From Eutreptiella sp. 'Long Island Sound 2002' (taxonomy: Eukaryota > Euglenozoa > Euglenophyceae > Eutreptiales > Eutreptiaceae): DNA of 64,000 nt. A program made the translations under genes and the position numbers. Numbering within the stretch: the first letter of the stretch is position 1; every line of letters begins with the position of its first letter. The stretch lies in assembly GCA_964036045.1 (NCBI GenBank), contig OZ038378.1:179845754-179909753 (forward strand), read 5' to 3'. Under the pieces are notes generated by a model that had not been told where the DNA came from, ran no database searches, and saw nothing but the letters and a program-made list of their open reading frames with translations. This document shows positions 46,208 to 56,114 of the stretch, piece by piece.

Positions 46208-46650
46208 CCCCTTTCTAGTTGGGGATGTGGCCTGGCCCCTTTCCGGTTGGGGATATGGACCGGCCCCTTTCCGGTTGGGGATATGGCCTGGCCCCTTTCC
46301 GGTTGGGGATATGGACCGGCCCCTTTCCAGTGGGGGATGTGGACCGGCCCCTTTCTTGTTGGGGATATGGACCAGCCCCTTTCCAGTTGGGGATATGGAT
46401 CGGCCCCTTTCCAGTGGGGGATGTGGACTGGCCCCTTTCCGGTTGGGGATGTGGACCGGCCCCTTTCTAGTTGGGGATATGGATCAGCCCCTTTCCAGTT
46501 GGGGATGTGGACTGGCCCCTTTCTTGTTGGGGACATGGACTGCCCCTTTCTTGTTGGGGATATGAACTGGCCCCTTTCCGGTTGGGGGTCTGGACCGCCC
46601 CTTTTCCAGTTGGGGATGTGGACTGGCCCCTTTCCAGTTGGGGATGGTGG
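46208..46650. repeat. 28-bp minisatellite, about 16 copies
   Basis: The unit starts cccctttccggttggggat and ends atggaccgg. Variation is concentrated at the positions after ctttc and in the last six bases. The unit length is not a multiple of three, so each frame cycles through all phases every 84 bp. All three + frames and a - frame stay open for long distances (up to 189 codons), which makes these ORFs uninformative. Copies are separated by no spacers, so this is not a CRISPR array. Confidence 0.9.
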
Positions 46651-46717
46651 CATGTGGAGTGCTGGCCCGTGGAATCCTAAGTGCGTTGCATGTTTACAAG
46701 GTAACTGTTGCTATTGA

Positions 46718-47179
46718 TATGTTGGGCAATGGATTTGCCCCCTTTTCCCCGGCACATTTGCGGATGTTTTGATTTGGGATGGGTATGGAGTGTCTTGTAC
46801 CCGCGGTGATTTCTTTGATTTTTAGGTTGGGGGCCATGATGGCGCTCGTAAAGGCCGGGTTCATATCGTTGTGCCATTCATTGAAAGAAAGAATGGAACT
46901 TTGACGGCCCGGCAACAGTCGTACAATGATGTGCATGGGTGGTATGGGGCACGCATTGAGCATTTGTTTGGACAGTTGTGGCATTAGGGTTTGGTTAGGA
47001 ACATCTGGTGTTGTGGCCCTGATCAGTTGCACCAGTCACGCAATTTTGCATTCAGAGGCAGGCTTGTCACCCTCCTTATGGACCGTGGGACCATGTCCTG
47101 CCTCATGTTTGAACTGCTAAAAGCAACTGGGCCGCCACGCAAGATGAGGGAGAGGATGAGGCAGATGTGTGGGTGTTGA
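46718..47179 (+). pseudogene. Decayed DDE (DDE_Tnp_4/Harbinger-type) transposase fragment
   Basis: One frame runs from 46718 to 47179 with two in-frame TAG codons (46823-46825 and 46985-46987). It contains PGTFADVLIWDGYG, then VHIVVPFIERKNGTLTARQQ, WYGARIEHLFGQLWH, and after the second TAG GLVRNIWCCGPDQLH. The order 'PGxxxD', 'PF...LT..Q..YN', 'R-x-EH-x-FG-x-LW' matches the C-terminal half of DDE_Tnp_4 transposases, including the last catalytic acid in the R-I-E-H block. The second TAG replaces an expected Trp (LWHW), a single G-to-A change. The N-terminal half is absent; the minisatellite lies where it would be. The first TAG lies in a pyrimidine-rich tttgatttttag and could alternatively be an intron acceptor. 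Confidence 0.55.
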
Positions 47180-47470
47180 AGCGCTACACCATCACAGCTT
47201 TGTATTGATGCCCACACTGGGATAGTAAGTACAAAAGTAGCGCGCTGGGCAAACAACCCCCCCCCCCCATTGCCGCCACGAACAGCTGAACCACGTATTT
47301 GCAGGCCTGCGTTTCATAATGCCAAATGTTGTTTCGTGATTCTTTTCAAGTATCACTTCTGGGAGTGTGATGAGACCTTTGCAAGCCATCCTCCTGCAAA
47401 ATGCGAAATAGCGCGAAGGCGTTGTCCTCCATGGACAACTGATTATTTTGTGCTCTTGTGAGCTTGTACC

Positions 47471-50400
47471 ATGGACGCAGAGTTATCGAACGAAGAGGTG
47501 GAGTATAAGCGATCCAAGTCACCCTACATTCCCAAGACGCCTTGGTGCCCGGGGAAACTGATCTATGGACCTAGTGATCATGATCATGCCCGCGGAAAGC
47601 GAGCGCCGCGGTATCAGGTCGTCATTGAGCAGCCTGATGATGGTGGCGACCAGGAGAGAGTGGAGGCGGCTAAAAGGGATGCAAAATGGATTCAAGAGGC
47701 TCAAGACCGTTTGACTGATGCATTGCGCGAAATCAGCAAAGAGTCCTCCGCAAGCGATGGCATATTGCAACTGATCCCTGTCAGTGAGATCGGTCGCCTG
47801 CGCGAACAATTTTTGTCAGCCATCGACCGGGACAAGTTTACAGAAATGATTATGGGGTTCCTTGGGGAACGAGTTCTGAAGCACAGCAGTGAGAAATTCC
47901 GTGCGCTCTCCGGCCTCCTTTTCGATTGCATCGACACTGATGGCTCCGGAACTATCTCATGGCACGAATTTTCTTCGTATCTGATCTTTGAATACGGCGA
48001 CTCTTTCCACACTTTTAACCACCAGAATGCGGAAGCTCCGGATTCGAAGTGTTATGTCCCGAACTGCGACCCCATTCCAAAGGGCCACTTGAAATACTGT
48101 CATGTGCATTGTTGTGAGCAATTGGACAAGTTCTGCTTTGTGGAAGAGCCACGGTTCTATTCGAAGCAGTCTCTGTTGTATATGCTCGGCGCCGCGGATT
48201 TGGACAGCCGGCTGAACGTGGCGACTATCCGCGGCGAGCACAAGGAGCAGTATGTGACGATGGAATGGGTTCCATGGCTGCGGTGGCTGGCGTGCAGCGT
48301 GGTCGGCCATCATGAGTATGGCCTGTTGTTTTATGAGGTGCGCAAGCAAGATCGAGACGAGGACATGCCGGTGGTGAGGCAATGGTATGTACCAGAGCAG
48401 CATGATGTGCTGAGAGCGGATGCGGACCTTCAAGGGATCTTTGCATCGGGGCGCCGCGGGAATTTGGTCGGATATCGGCTTCGCGATGACGACACCCCGA
48501 CACGTGTTCCGGACACGATATACCAGGGGAATCCTCATGCATCTGCCCTGACTGATATGGTAATCTTGCCATTGGCCAATCCCAAGACCATCGTGAGCTG
48601 CAGTCTGGACGCCACTGTGAAGGTCCAGGATGTGGGATATGGCAAGTCGGTACAAGAGTTGGGCGCCAATAATCCCCCAGACCGCCGCCATCGACAAGGT
48701 ATCCTCTCTGTGGCGTACAGCGAAGATCGCAACATCGTGTGCACAGGCGGGTTTGAGCGCGAAGTGATTCTGTGGGTTCCAATGGAGGTGAACGACTCTT
48801 TTGTGGGCAGATTGATCGATGCCGAGTCCCCCCACAAAGAGAGAATTGTAAGCGTCGTGTGCCCTGCAGGGTCCAACAACGTGATCTCCACCGATCAGGC
48901 CGGCGTCGTCAAGATCTGGGACATCCGGACCTCGGGTCTGATCGAATCGTTCCACATCGACGGCTCCCTCACAAAGTCCGAGCAGACGCGGTTTCAGACT
49001 GTCGCGCAGGCGTACGACCACCCGAGACAGAAAATGGTCATTGTGGGGCGGAATCTGATGGACATGACCTGCAAGGTGTACAGCTTCCAAAGCCTGAAAC
49101 GCCGACATACCGACCCATCCCTCGCCCACGACGGTTCCATCACCGCCGCCATCTACAACCCGCTGCAGCGGAGCTTCCTGACGGCGAGTGGCACGGACCT
49201 TAAGGTCTGGGACGCCGTCTCCGGGTGCGTGTCCCAAGACATGCCGCGTTTTGCGGAGTCCCACATCACCGCCCTGTGTCTGGACGTCACCTGCCGCCGG
49301 TTCGTCATGGGCACGCACATGGGCCGCCTGAGCATGCACAACTGCATCACCGGCGTCGAGTCGTACCGCTACGACGACGTCCCCTGCGAGATCTCCAGCG
49401 TCTGTTACCTGGGGCACGTGCGGTACATCCTCGCCGCGTGCACGGACAACCACCTTCGCCTGTACGGTGACGACGGCACGCGCCGGGCGGCGTGCCTCAC
49501 CATCCGCCATGACACGGGCTTTACCAAGGTCATGTACTCCGCCCGACTCGCCATCGCCCTGGTCGCCGACGACCAGGACACCGTCCAAGTCCACGGCGTC
49601 CACTACAAGCAACTGCTTCACCTGAGGGCCGAGTGCCCCACCGGGAAGATGAGCCTGCACTCCGCCCGCAAGCTGCACGCCGACGCCAACGGCCAGGGCC
49701 CCCGGCGGCGCAGCGCTGCCGTGCCCCGGGCCCCCTCCGGCTACGGCAACACGCTGAACTTGTCCCCGGGGGCCCTCCGACGCCGCTCCTCCGCCAACGT
49801 CAGCACCGCCCCCTCCGAGATCTCCGCAACACCAGAAAACCGGATGAAGGCCTACTTCAAAGGCAAGAGCAGTGGGGAAGTGCTGTCCGTGGCGTTCACG
49901 CTGCCGTACGCGGCATTCATCATCGGGGACACGAACAGCTACTTGACGTTGTGGCCCCTGCGGGGGCCCCACGCGCACAAGCCGATGATCCAATGGAAGA
50001 TGCCCAAGTCCCCGAACGACACGGACGGGCACGCCACCGCCATGGCCATGGACTGGCTGCTGGACGGCACGTCGCTGTGCGCGGGGGACGAGTACGGCCG
50101 CCTGACGCTCTTCTCCGTTGCGGAGGAGCTGGAGTGCGTGCAGGTCCCGATGGTCGGGGGCGACGGGAGGGACGTGTCCAGGAACGCGCGGGCGACGACC
50201 CTCGGGCACGTCGACCTGTTCCGCCGGAACAACCTGCTGGCCCCGAAGGTGCAGCGCGTGTGGCAGGCCCACCAGGCCCTCGTGACCGTCGTGCAGGTCT
50301 GCGAAGGGGGCGGGGAGGTCGTGAGTGCCGCGATGGACGGGAGTGTGCGCCTGTGGAGTCCCACGGGCGTCCCGTTGGGTCGGCTGCAGCAGGGGCTGTA

Positions 50401-51430
50401 CCGGCCCCCGGGGCTACTGGCCGCGGACATCCGGGAGTCTGCGGATTGGAAGTTCGGCACGCCGTCAGTGCCCGGCTGCGATCCGCCTCCCGGGCGTGTA
50501 CCCGTCTCCGAACCTCCTGCCCCGGACCCTCCCTCCCCAGCCTCTCCCGTCAGTCCGCAAAGGCCCGAGATGCCCCTCGCAGGGGGCGAGTCCTCCGACG
50601 GTTCGGACGACACGGAGTCGGATGAGGCAGCCGGGGACTTCTGCGTCAGCCTCCCTCCGGTGAGCCCAACCGACACCGAAGATGAGGACGATGGGGTCGC
50701 GGGACTGCTGGCCAGTCTCACTCTGCCGATGCCCAAGTTCAAGACCCCCATGTGCAAAGAGACCGTCCACATCAACGCTCACGCGGGGAAGACCACGAGG
50801 CTGGACATCCTGCCCGATACCGGCGACCGCTACTTTCAACCGGCGGGGCCCAAGTATGTGTCCAATCTCGCGGCCGCGCGGACCGCCATTATGGACGACC
50901 GGAACGAGATGAAGTCGTTGCTGAAGTCAGTCCTCAAGACCGCGGAGCACCAGACCCCCGATGACAAGGCCCGGGTCGCAAGCTACAAACCGTACGGGCC
51001 CGTGTGGAGCGCGCACGTGCGGAAGCTCAAGAAAGAGCGAGCCATGCCCGTTGGACGGAAGGAGACGTCCCCGTTGTATCGGTACTACCATCAAACACCC
51101 CCACGACCACGGAGCCCCGCCTTGAGAGGCAAACGAGGTCACAGCTGCCCTCCGTACGCCGGTCCCAGCCCCGAAGTGTACCGTCTCACGGAGCCGCACA
51201 CGCATCACGTGAAGAATGTGCAGAGGCCCAAGTCCTCCTGCATGAGGGGGCTCATAGACTCGCCCACAAGCAGTTCAAAGGGATCTCTGCCGCAGTTGTC
51301 CGGGGGCCCAATTACAGAGCACCAACGGAACAGCCGTGCAGCAACCCCTTTCAACGACGCAGAACAGCGCTCTTTTCGCTCGCTTGCCTCTTTTACGAGC
51401 GCTCTCCCGGAGAATTTGGGCCATTCGTAG
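47471..51430 (+). CDS. EF-hand and WD40-repeat protein of the WDR49/CFAP337 group
   Basis: A single uninterrupted frame encodes 1,319 residues. The start is secure: an in-frame TGA lies at 47459-47461 and the first ATG (accATGG context) follows. Residues 155-166 form a canonical EF-hand loop (DTDGSGTISWHE, with D, D, S, T, S, E at positions 1, 3, 5, 7, 9, 12). About ten WD40-like repeats follow, for example residues 410-437 (TGGFEREVILWVP), 457-485 (AGVVKIWDI), 556-582 (GTDLKVWDA), 804-830, 856-884 and 938-965 (MDGSVRLWS). Residues from about 990 are Pro/Ser-rich and acidic, ending in a basic tail. EF-hand plus two WD40 propellers is the layout of WDR49/WDR64, known in ciliates as CFAP337, an axonemal protein. 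A calcium-responsive scaffold in a motile flagellum is therefore the likely role. No intron is needed. Codon use shifts to high GC3 after about 49100. Confidence 0.93.
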   Translation: MDAELSNEEVEYKRSKSPYIPKTPWCPGKLIYGPSDHDHARGKRAPRYQVVIEQPDDGGDQERVEAAKRDAKWIQEAQDRLTDALREISKESSASDGILQLIPVSEIGRLREQFLSAIDRDKFTEMIMGFLGERVLKHSSEKFRALSGLLFDCIDTDGSGTISWHEFSSYLIFEYGDSFHTFNHQNAEAPDSKCYVPNCDPIPKGHLKYCHVHCCEQLDKFCFVEEPRFYSKQSLLYMLGAADLDSRLNVATIRGEHKEQYVTMEWVPWLRWLACSVVGHHEYGLLFYEVRKQDRDEDMPVVRQWYVPEQHDVLRADADLQGIFASGRRGNLVGYRLRDDDTPTRVPDTIYQGNPHASALTDMVILPLANPKTIVSCSLDATVKVQDVGYGKSVQELGANNPPDRRHRQGILSVAYSEDRNIVCTGGFEREVILWVPMEVNDSFVGRLIDAESPHKERIVSVVCPAGSNNVISTDQAGVVKIWDIRTSGLIESFHIDGSLTKSEQTRFQTVAQAYDHPRQKMVIVGRNLMDMTCKVYSFQSLKRRHTDPSLAHDGSITAAIYNPLQRSFLTASGTDLKVWDAVSGCVSQDMPRFAESHITALCLDVTCRRFVMGTHMGRLSMHNCITGVESYRYDDVPCEISSVCYLGHVRYILAACTDNHLRLYGDDGTRRAACLTIRHDTGFTKVMYSARLAIALVADDQDTVQVHGVHYKQLLHLRAECPTGKMSLHSARKLHADANGQGPRRRSAAVPRAPSGYGNTLNLSPGALRRRSSANVSTAPSEISATPENRMKAYFKGKSSGEVLSVAFTLPYAAFIIGDTNSYLTLWPLRGPHAHKPMIQWKMPKSPNDTDGHATAMAMDWLLDGTSLCAGDEYGRLTLFSVAEELECVQVPMVGGDGRDVSRNARATTLGHVDLFRRNNLLAPKVQRVWQAHQALVTVVQVCEGGGEVVSAAMDGSVRLWSPTGVPLGRLQQGLYRPPGLLAADIRESADWKFGTPSVPGCDPPPGRVPVSEPPAPDPPSPASPVSPQRPEMPLAGGESSDGSDDTESDEAAGDFCVSLPPVSPTDTEDEDDGVAGLLASLTLPMPKFKTPMCKETVHINAHAGKTTRLDILPDTGDRYFQPAGPKYVSNLAAARTAIMDDRNEMKSLLKSVLKTAEHQTPDDKARVASYKPYGPVWSAHVRKLKKERAMPVGRKETSPLYRYYHQTPPRPRSPALRGKRGHSCPPYAGPSPEVYRLTEPHTHHVKNVQRPKSSCMRGLIDSPTSSSKGSLPQLSGGPITEHQRNSRAATPFNDAEQRSFRSLASFTSALPENLGHS

Positions 51431-53450
51431 GCATTGGTTCTGTGTCTGCTTGCGCAGGTCGGCAATTGTGTCTCTTCTGCATCTAGTGGAATCGCAAACC
51501 GCTGCACCGCATGTCATTCATGTCGTATCGCGACCTCTTCGGTATGTGGCTGCAGAACCGCGAGTAGTCACGTCAGTGTCAGGCATGTCGTCACTTAGCC
51601 CTCCTTCTGTACCCATTTCCAGATGTTGTCAGTTTGGAAAGGATTGCCCGGGGGATGGAGGGTGGATAGGGGAAGTTGTGGGGATGCTAATACTGCGGCG
51701 CGCCCTGCGTGATGCAATTTGGGTAAATATCCTGGAACAGGGGAAACTGTACCCTTTGTGAACTGTGCTTTTGAATGGGGAGTGGTCATCGCAAGAGTTT
51801 TGTCCATTTTGAGTATTGTGCCTCGCCATTGTGCCCATCAGACCTACTTCCTTTACCCAAAATTGAGGAATATTAATGCAGTGCTAATTACCCTAAAGCT
51901 AATTACCCTGACCCTGCGGCGCCTGCGGCGCGCTTGCAGCACGCAGTAAGCGCCCCCTGTGTAAATATTGGAATGTGGCTTGGTTGGCCATCTTGGCTTT
52001 GAATGTACCTAATATCATGCACTGCCGGTGGGTCCGGTTCATGACTCCTCACGGAGCAGCAGGAATTGCACAATGGTACTCAGTCCATCTGGCAGCTGCG
52101 CTGTTTGGGGCCATTGGGTCGATGAGTCCGCTGTCTGCCGTCTGCAATCGGACCCGGACATCCGTGCAGCATGCGCTTTTCAAATGATAGCTCATTCGCC
52201 CTTTGCGCTTGCGATGGCAGCTTTGATCGGCAATGCCCATCATGTTTTGTCTTGCTGTGGATAGGGCTGTCTCTCAAGGGCAGCCGGGCTCAGCCAACCC
52301 AAGCCCCCCCCCCCCCCCCCCCAGGGAGATCATCACACCATGGCGTCATGCCAAACCCCCCCCCCCAGGGCCTTCCAGGCTCAGGATCATTCCACTTGGC
52401 CGAGACCTTTGGGCCACCTCTTCCCCAGCGTTGAGACTCCGAGACAGCAGGGGTATGTCCTTCCCTGTTTGGTGCTACCACCATTGTTGCAAATTTTGGA
52501 TGAGGAAAAAAAGAGGTGGCATGGGTTTACAGGGCTGAGGCATCCACTGTCACGACTTGGTAAATGAGCTGTGGAGGGACGCCCCGCCCCTCCCCCTCTT
52601 TTGCCCCCCGCCCCCCCCCCTCCAGGTCCTCCCGGCCCCAGAATGGTGCAGACCAGCCGGGTCTCGACCTACTGAGCCAGGCTTCCCGTGACTGTCTGTA
52701 GGACCAGATGGGGCACCTGGATCAATGAGGACCTGAGCAAACTCCACTCCCCCTCCTCCTCCTCATCATCCATTGTGGGGCCTACTGGAGCGCTGCACTA
52801 CAAAAGCAAGGACGCGGTCTGACGGGCTGTTCGTGCTTGGGAAAGCCCCTGTTTGCGCTGGGTGCATGGCCTTGCATCTAACGCGGGTGATGCCTCCTGT
52901 GCCACATATCGAACGTTGGTTAATCGGTTGGGATCCAACTATGGCTCCAACCAAAGTACCCTTGAGATGTGTGTTGCCCTACTGAGTAGCGCATTCTTGT
53001 GGCTGGGTCTTACTCACTCACTCGGATGTGGGGATATCTGTAAACTGCGGATGAGCGAGAGGCTAATCCTATTGAATGCCTATGCAGAGAAAACGAGTGC
53101 TTTGTCGGGACTTTGGTTGAAAGCAGGCCAGACTAGGAGCCCCTCGCGCTTCCGTATTGAGACACAACAAATCACCTCGAAGAGAGGTTGTTAGATCAAG
53201 CGCAGGCGCGGGCGTCGTTTACCCCCCTTTTTTGGGGTCATTCGCGTAGCATACCCCAAGGCATGATATTTGATGTCCAACCCCTTGTAAAATCCTTATT
53301 TTGCCCAATAAGACCATCCCCCAATGGATTTTTTGATTCTGAGGCCTCTATCCCCTAAAACTGGATATCACTTTTTTGAGGGCGGGGTGGGGGGGGGTCA
53401 AAAGTTTTCGCTCAGAAGGCTCCAAGCAGTGGGGAAGCATACTTCTAACG
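51431..53450. other. Intergenic with long C runs
   Basis: I see no supportable gene. A run of 19 C lies at 52304-52322, and other C runs near 52360 and 52610. A short CTC/CAT repeat occurs near 52750-52770. Confidence 0.5.
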
Positions 53451-53453
53451 CAC

Positions 53454-53525
53454 AACTGGTGGTTGAATGGTACCGCATCCAGCCGCAGATTTTTGGTCGG
53501 CGGTTCGAATCCTGGTGGGCCCACT
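53454..53525 (+). repeat. tRNA-like (SINE-head) sequence, plus copy
   Basis: A box TGGTTGAATGG at 53461-53471 and perfect B box GGTTCGAATCC at 53503-53513. Stems do not pair, so it is not a working tRNA. It shares the block tttttggtcggcggttcg with the inverted copy downstream. Confidence 0.65.
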
Positions 53526-53527
53526 CT

Positions 53528-53552
53528 TGGCGGCGGCGGCGGCGGCGGCGGC
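53528..53552. repeat. GGC trinucleotide microsatellite
   Basis: About eight GGC units lie exactly between the two inverted tRNA-like copies. Confidence 0.9.
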
Positions 53553-53555
53553 ACA

Positions 53556-53628
53556 TTCACCCGACCCGGATCCGAACCGCCGACCCAAAAGTATCCGGTC
53601 TGCTGCATTACCATTCGGCCACTGCTTG
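53556..53628 (-). repeat. tRNA-like (SINE-head) sequence, minus copy
   Basis: On the minus strand, A box TGGCCGAATGG (53621-53611) and B box GGTTCGGATCC (53578-53568, with G at the normally invariant A). The sequence after the A box (aatggtaatgcagcagac) resembles real tRNA D-arm and anticodon-arm sequence more than the plus copy does. Confidence 0.65.
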
Positions 53629-53639
53629 ATCCACAGGTA

Positions 53640-54780
53640 ATATGTCTCCCCACTGTTTGGGGCCGTGTCTGCCACTGACAAAAAACCCAAACTGCGTGTT
53701 TCTGTGTGACTGACTGCTGGCCTGGCTCAGGGACTGATTGGCTGACTGTCAACCTCTCTTCGAGGTGCACTGCCGAAGGCAATAGAATTTTCAGGGCTTA
53801 GAGTTAGCATTGGTTAAGCAAAATTTCTGGCCGAACGTCAACGGAAAGAGGGACTGGGAAGAGTTGGGTGTTTGGTTGACACCACGGGTAACCGGGTATT
53901 CCTGAACTGTATGAAGTGTATCTACAGATACACCAAATGTATGATAATAGAGGAACGGATAATCTTCAGTCACATTGGTCAGATCGGTGAAAGTAGAACG
54001 GCTTTGGATGGCACCAGGAGAGCGTATTGGAATAGCATGCATGGTACTATCCAACAATTTGACGCGAGGTCCATAAGATCAGGGGTATTCCTTATTCGGG
54101 GTTTCCAAGCCCCCCATCCAGGGGCACTACAAAAAACAATTGGCGCGTCCAGGCGAGTCAGAAAAATGATCATTAGTCCCTCTTTGATGCAATAAGAGTG
54201 TGTGAAAAATTTTCCAAAAGTGGCCCAAAATTTTGGCCCCGGACATGGCAACCCAATTTGCCACCCCCCTCTCCCTAGTGTTAAGAGGCTCCGGTGCACC
54301 CCTTAGGATTGTAACTTTCTGAAGTAAATTTCTGAATATCAAAGGCTCGCGGAGCCAAGGCATCCCCCCTGTGTCGTGACCTCTGTCCACTTGTTCATGT
54401 CTTTGTCCATAAGTCGCAGCCTGACCCTCAACCATATCTGGGGAGATATCATTATTCAAGTGCTGCCATCCATGGTTACTTTCCTATCCTTTGGTGTTTT
54501 GTTTCAAGGTGTGGGCACATGACACTCAAGAAAGAGTGGTTGCAACAACCTTAAGAACCAAACGATGTTGAAGAGACACTGGTGGCGGAGTGGACTGTAC
54601 CGTTTGAGGCCCGAAGGCGTTGTGAGGGCTTTCTGCACAAGGTCCGGACTGCAATACCTCGAAAAGGTGCAGGCTACTGCGGCGTTGGCGGTCTATCGAA
54701 TCCAGAAAAATCTTCAGCCGTACTTCATTCACGGCACATTCACCCCATGGAAAGACAAGGGACGACCCCAAAGACCATGG
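53640..54780. other. Intergenic, no recognised gene
   Basis: Short frames on both strands. The + frame 54565-54837 may be the eroded N-terminal part of the following coding region, but it has no motif I can name. Confidence 0.4.
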
Positions 54781-54784
54781 CGTA

Positions 54785-55380
54785 GAAGATCCAGCCAAAG
54801 CAGCATCATTAGGAGGGGAGTTTGCCGCTTTTCATGAGCTATTCGCCAGACTGGCTGCAGCTCGAGTTGAAATTGATGCCCTCTGGAAAGATCCTGGTGC
54901 CAACTTTGTCAGAGGACTCATTGAACAAGCTGATGAGCAAGCAGCTGCCCTATGTTGGATGCGTAGCCTTTGAACAGGGGTCAAATCATACAAAGACCAA
55001 AATGAAGCTTGGGCGATGAGCTCGCCCTGTTGATATGGAACATCGCCAACGAAAAGCCATGAGCGAAGCGACAAAGGTGAAACTCAGCCCCCGCCACCAA
55101 CACAGCTGGCCCCGGATTAGCGATGGGACCGATGATGGGACAAGCACACCATCGTGGAGGACAAATGGTGCCGGCTCCTCAAATGGTGCTTGCACATTAG
55201 CTGCTTGCCAACTGCTTTAAATGCGGGCAAGGCGGTCCTTGGGCTGCAAATTGCCTAGCCCCTGTACAACGCAAAGGGGGCAACGTGCAAATGGTCGGTC
55301 AACAACAGCTTTATGTGTCTTCCAAAGGAATTGCTTTCGACATGCACCCCCCCCCGCCGGAACCGCACTTTTTGAGTGTC
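54785..55380 (+). pseudogene. Decayed gag-like region with degenerate CCHC zinc knuckle
   Basis: A first frame (from 54785) encodes a helical stretch, SLGGEFAAFHELFARLAAAR and LWKDPGANFVRGLIEQADEQ, ending at a stop near 54973. After intervening frameshifts, another frame (55213-55254) encodes CFKCGQGGPWAANC, the C-x2-C-x4-H-x4-C zinc knuckle with Pro in place of the zinc-binding His. Helical domain followed by a CCHC knuckle is the layout of retroelement gag proteins, although knuckles also occur in host RNA-binding proteins. The lost histidine and the frameshifts argue for a dead copy. Confidence 0.45.
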
Positions 55381-55840
55381 TATTTTGAGTGTCTAATTTC
55401 TCGATGTATTCTGCTTTGTTGCTCCCTGCATATCATGCCCCAAAAGAGTTGCCGACAACCCCCACCCGGGTAGCGCGTATCGGACACCCCCCCCAGTGTG
55501 GTATTGTCTACGACCGACGATCCTGGTCTTCAAATTTGCAAGCCCTGCTGAGCAGCGGGATTGCACATTCTCTGCTTTGCAAAAGTGTCTCATGGGGGAC
55601 GTGTGACTTCACCGACGTGCAGCTAACGTGCTCGAGTGAATTGAACAAAGCCAGCCACTTTTTGGCCACAAAACCTGTTCTCACCAAACACCAACGGGGG
55701 TTCACGGGTCATCCCCCCAAAAAGATTGCTAGCTCATCAGCTCTCAGCATGCCAAATCGCAGCCCAGCGGAATTATCGCATTGATTGGAGGAATTCACAA
55801 CAACCTATGGCTACCACAAGCACTAGTGCACTAGTGCTTC
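55380..55840. other. Intergenic, no recognisable feature
   Basis: Short frames only. I see nothing I can support. Confidence 0.45.
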
Positions 55841-55844
55841 TGTT

Positions 55845-56114
55845 AAAACACATGTTGTCCTCATTGATAGGCCATATTTTCGCCAGCAGGACATTGCTGC
55901 CCTGTATGTGAATGTGACGAAACTATATGAAACAAAGGACGTTAAACTATCTTAGTGCATCTGGCAAGGCGAGGATTCCTATCGTGTAGTGGTGGTTGTC
56001 ATGCACACAGCTCTACGAGAGGCGATGGAGGTCCTTACCAACATCCTCACCCAATACAGAAAAAACGGAGTTTCAACTCACAACCTTCACACTAGTGGAA
56101 TCACGCCTTTATGA
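55845..56114 (+). pseudogene. Unrecognised coding-like fragment with an in-frame amber
   Basis: One frame reads THVVLIDRPYFRQQDIAALY, then TKLYETKDVKLS, an in-frame TAG (55953-55955), and continues WQGEDSYRVVVVVMHTALRE, ending SGITPL before a TGA. Composition is protein-like on both sides of the TAG. The family is not recognised. Confidence 0.3.

Noticed and set aside
46208-46650. CRISPR array
   Set aside because: Units are contiguous with no unique spacers, and the genome is eukaryotic.
46132-46717. 173-codon (-) and 189-codon (+) repetitive ORFs
   Set aside because: They are produced by the 28-bp minisatellite; all + frames are open, so openness carries no information.
47957-50272. 771-codon minus-strand ORF
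   Set aside because: It is exactly antisense to the EF-hand/WD40 gene, has no domain of its own, and is open because third positions of the sense gene are GC-rich.
55845-56114. Starch or glycogen synthase N-terminal fragment
   Set aside because: There is a faint visual likeness in spacing only. The segment is too short and broken by a stop, so the likeness is not evidence.
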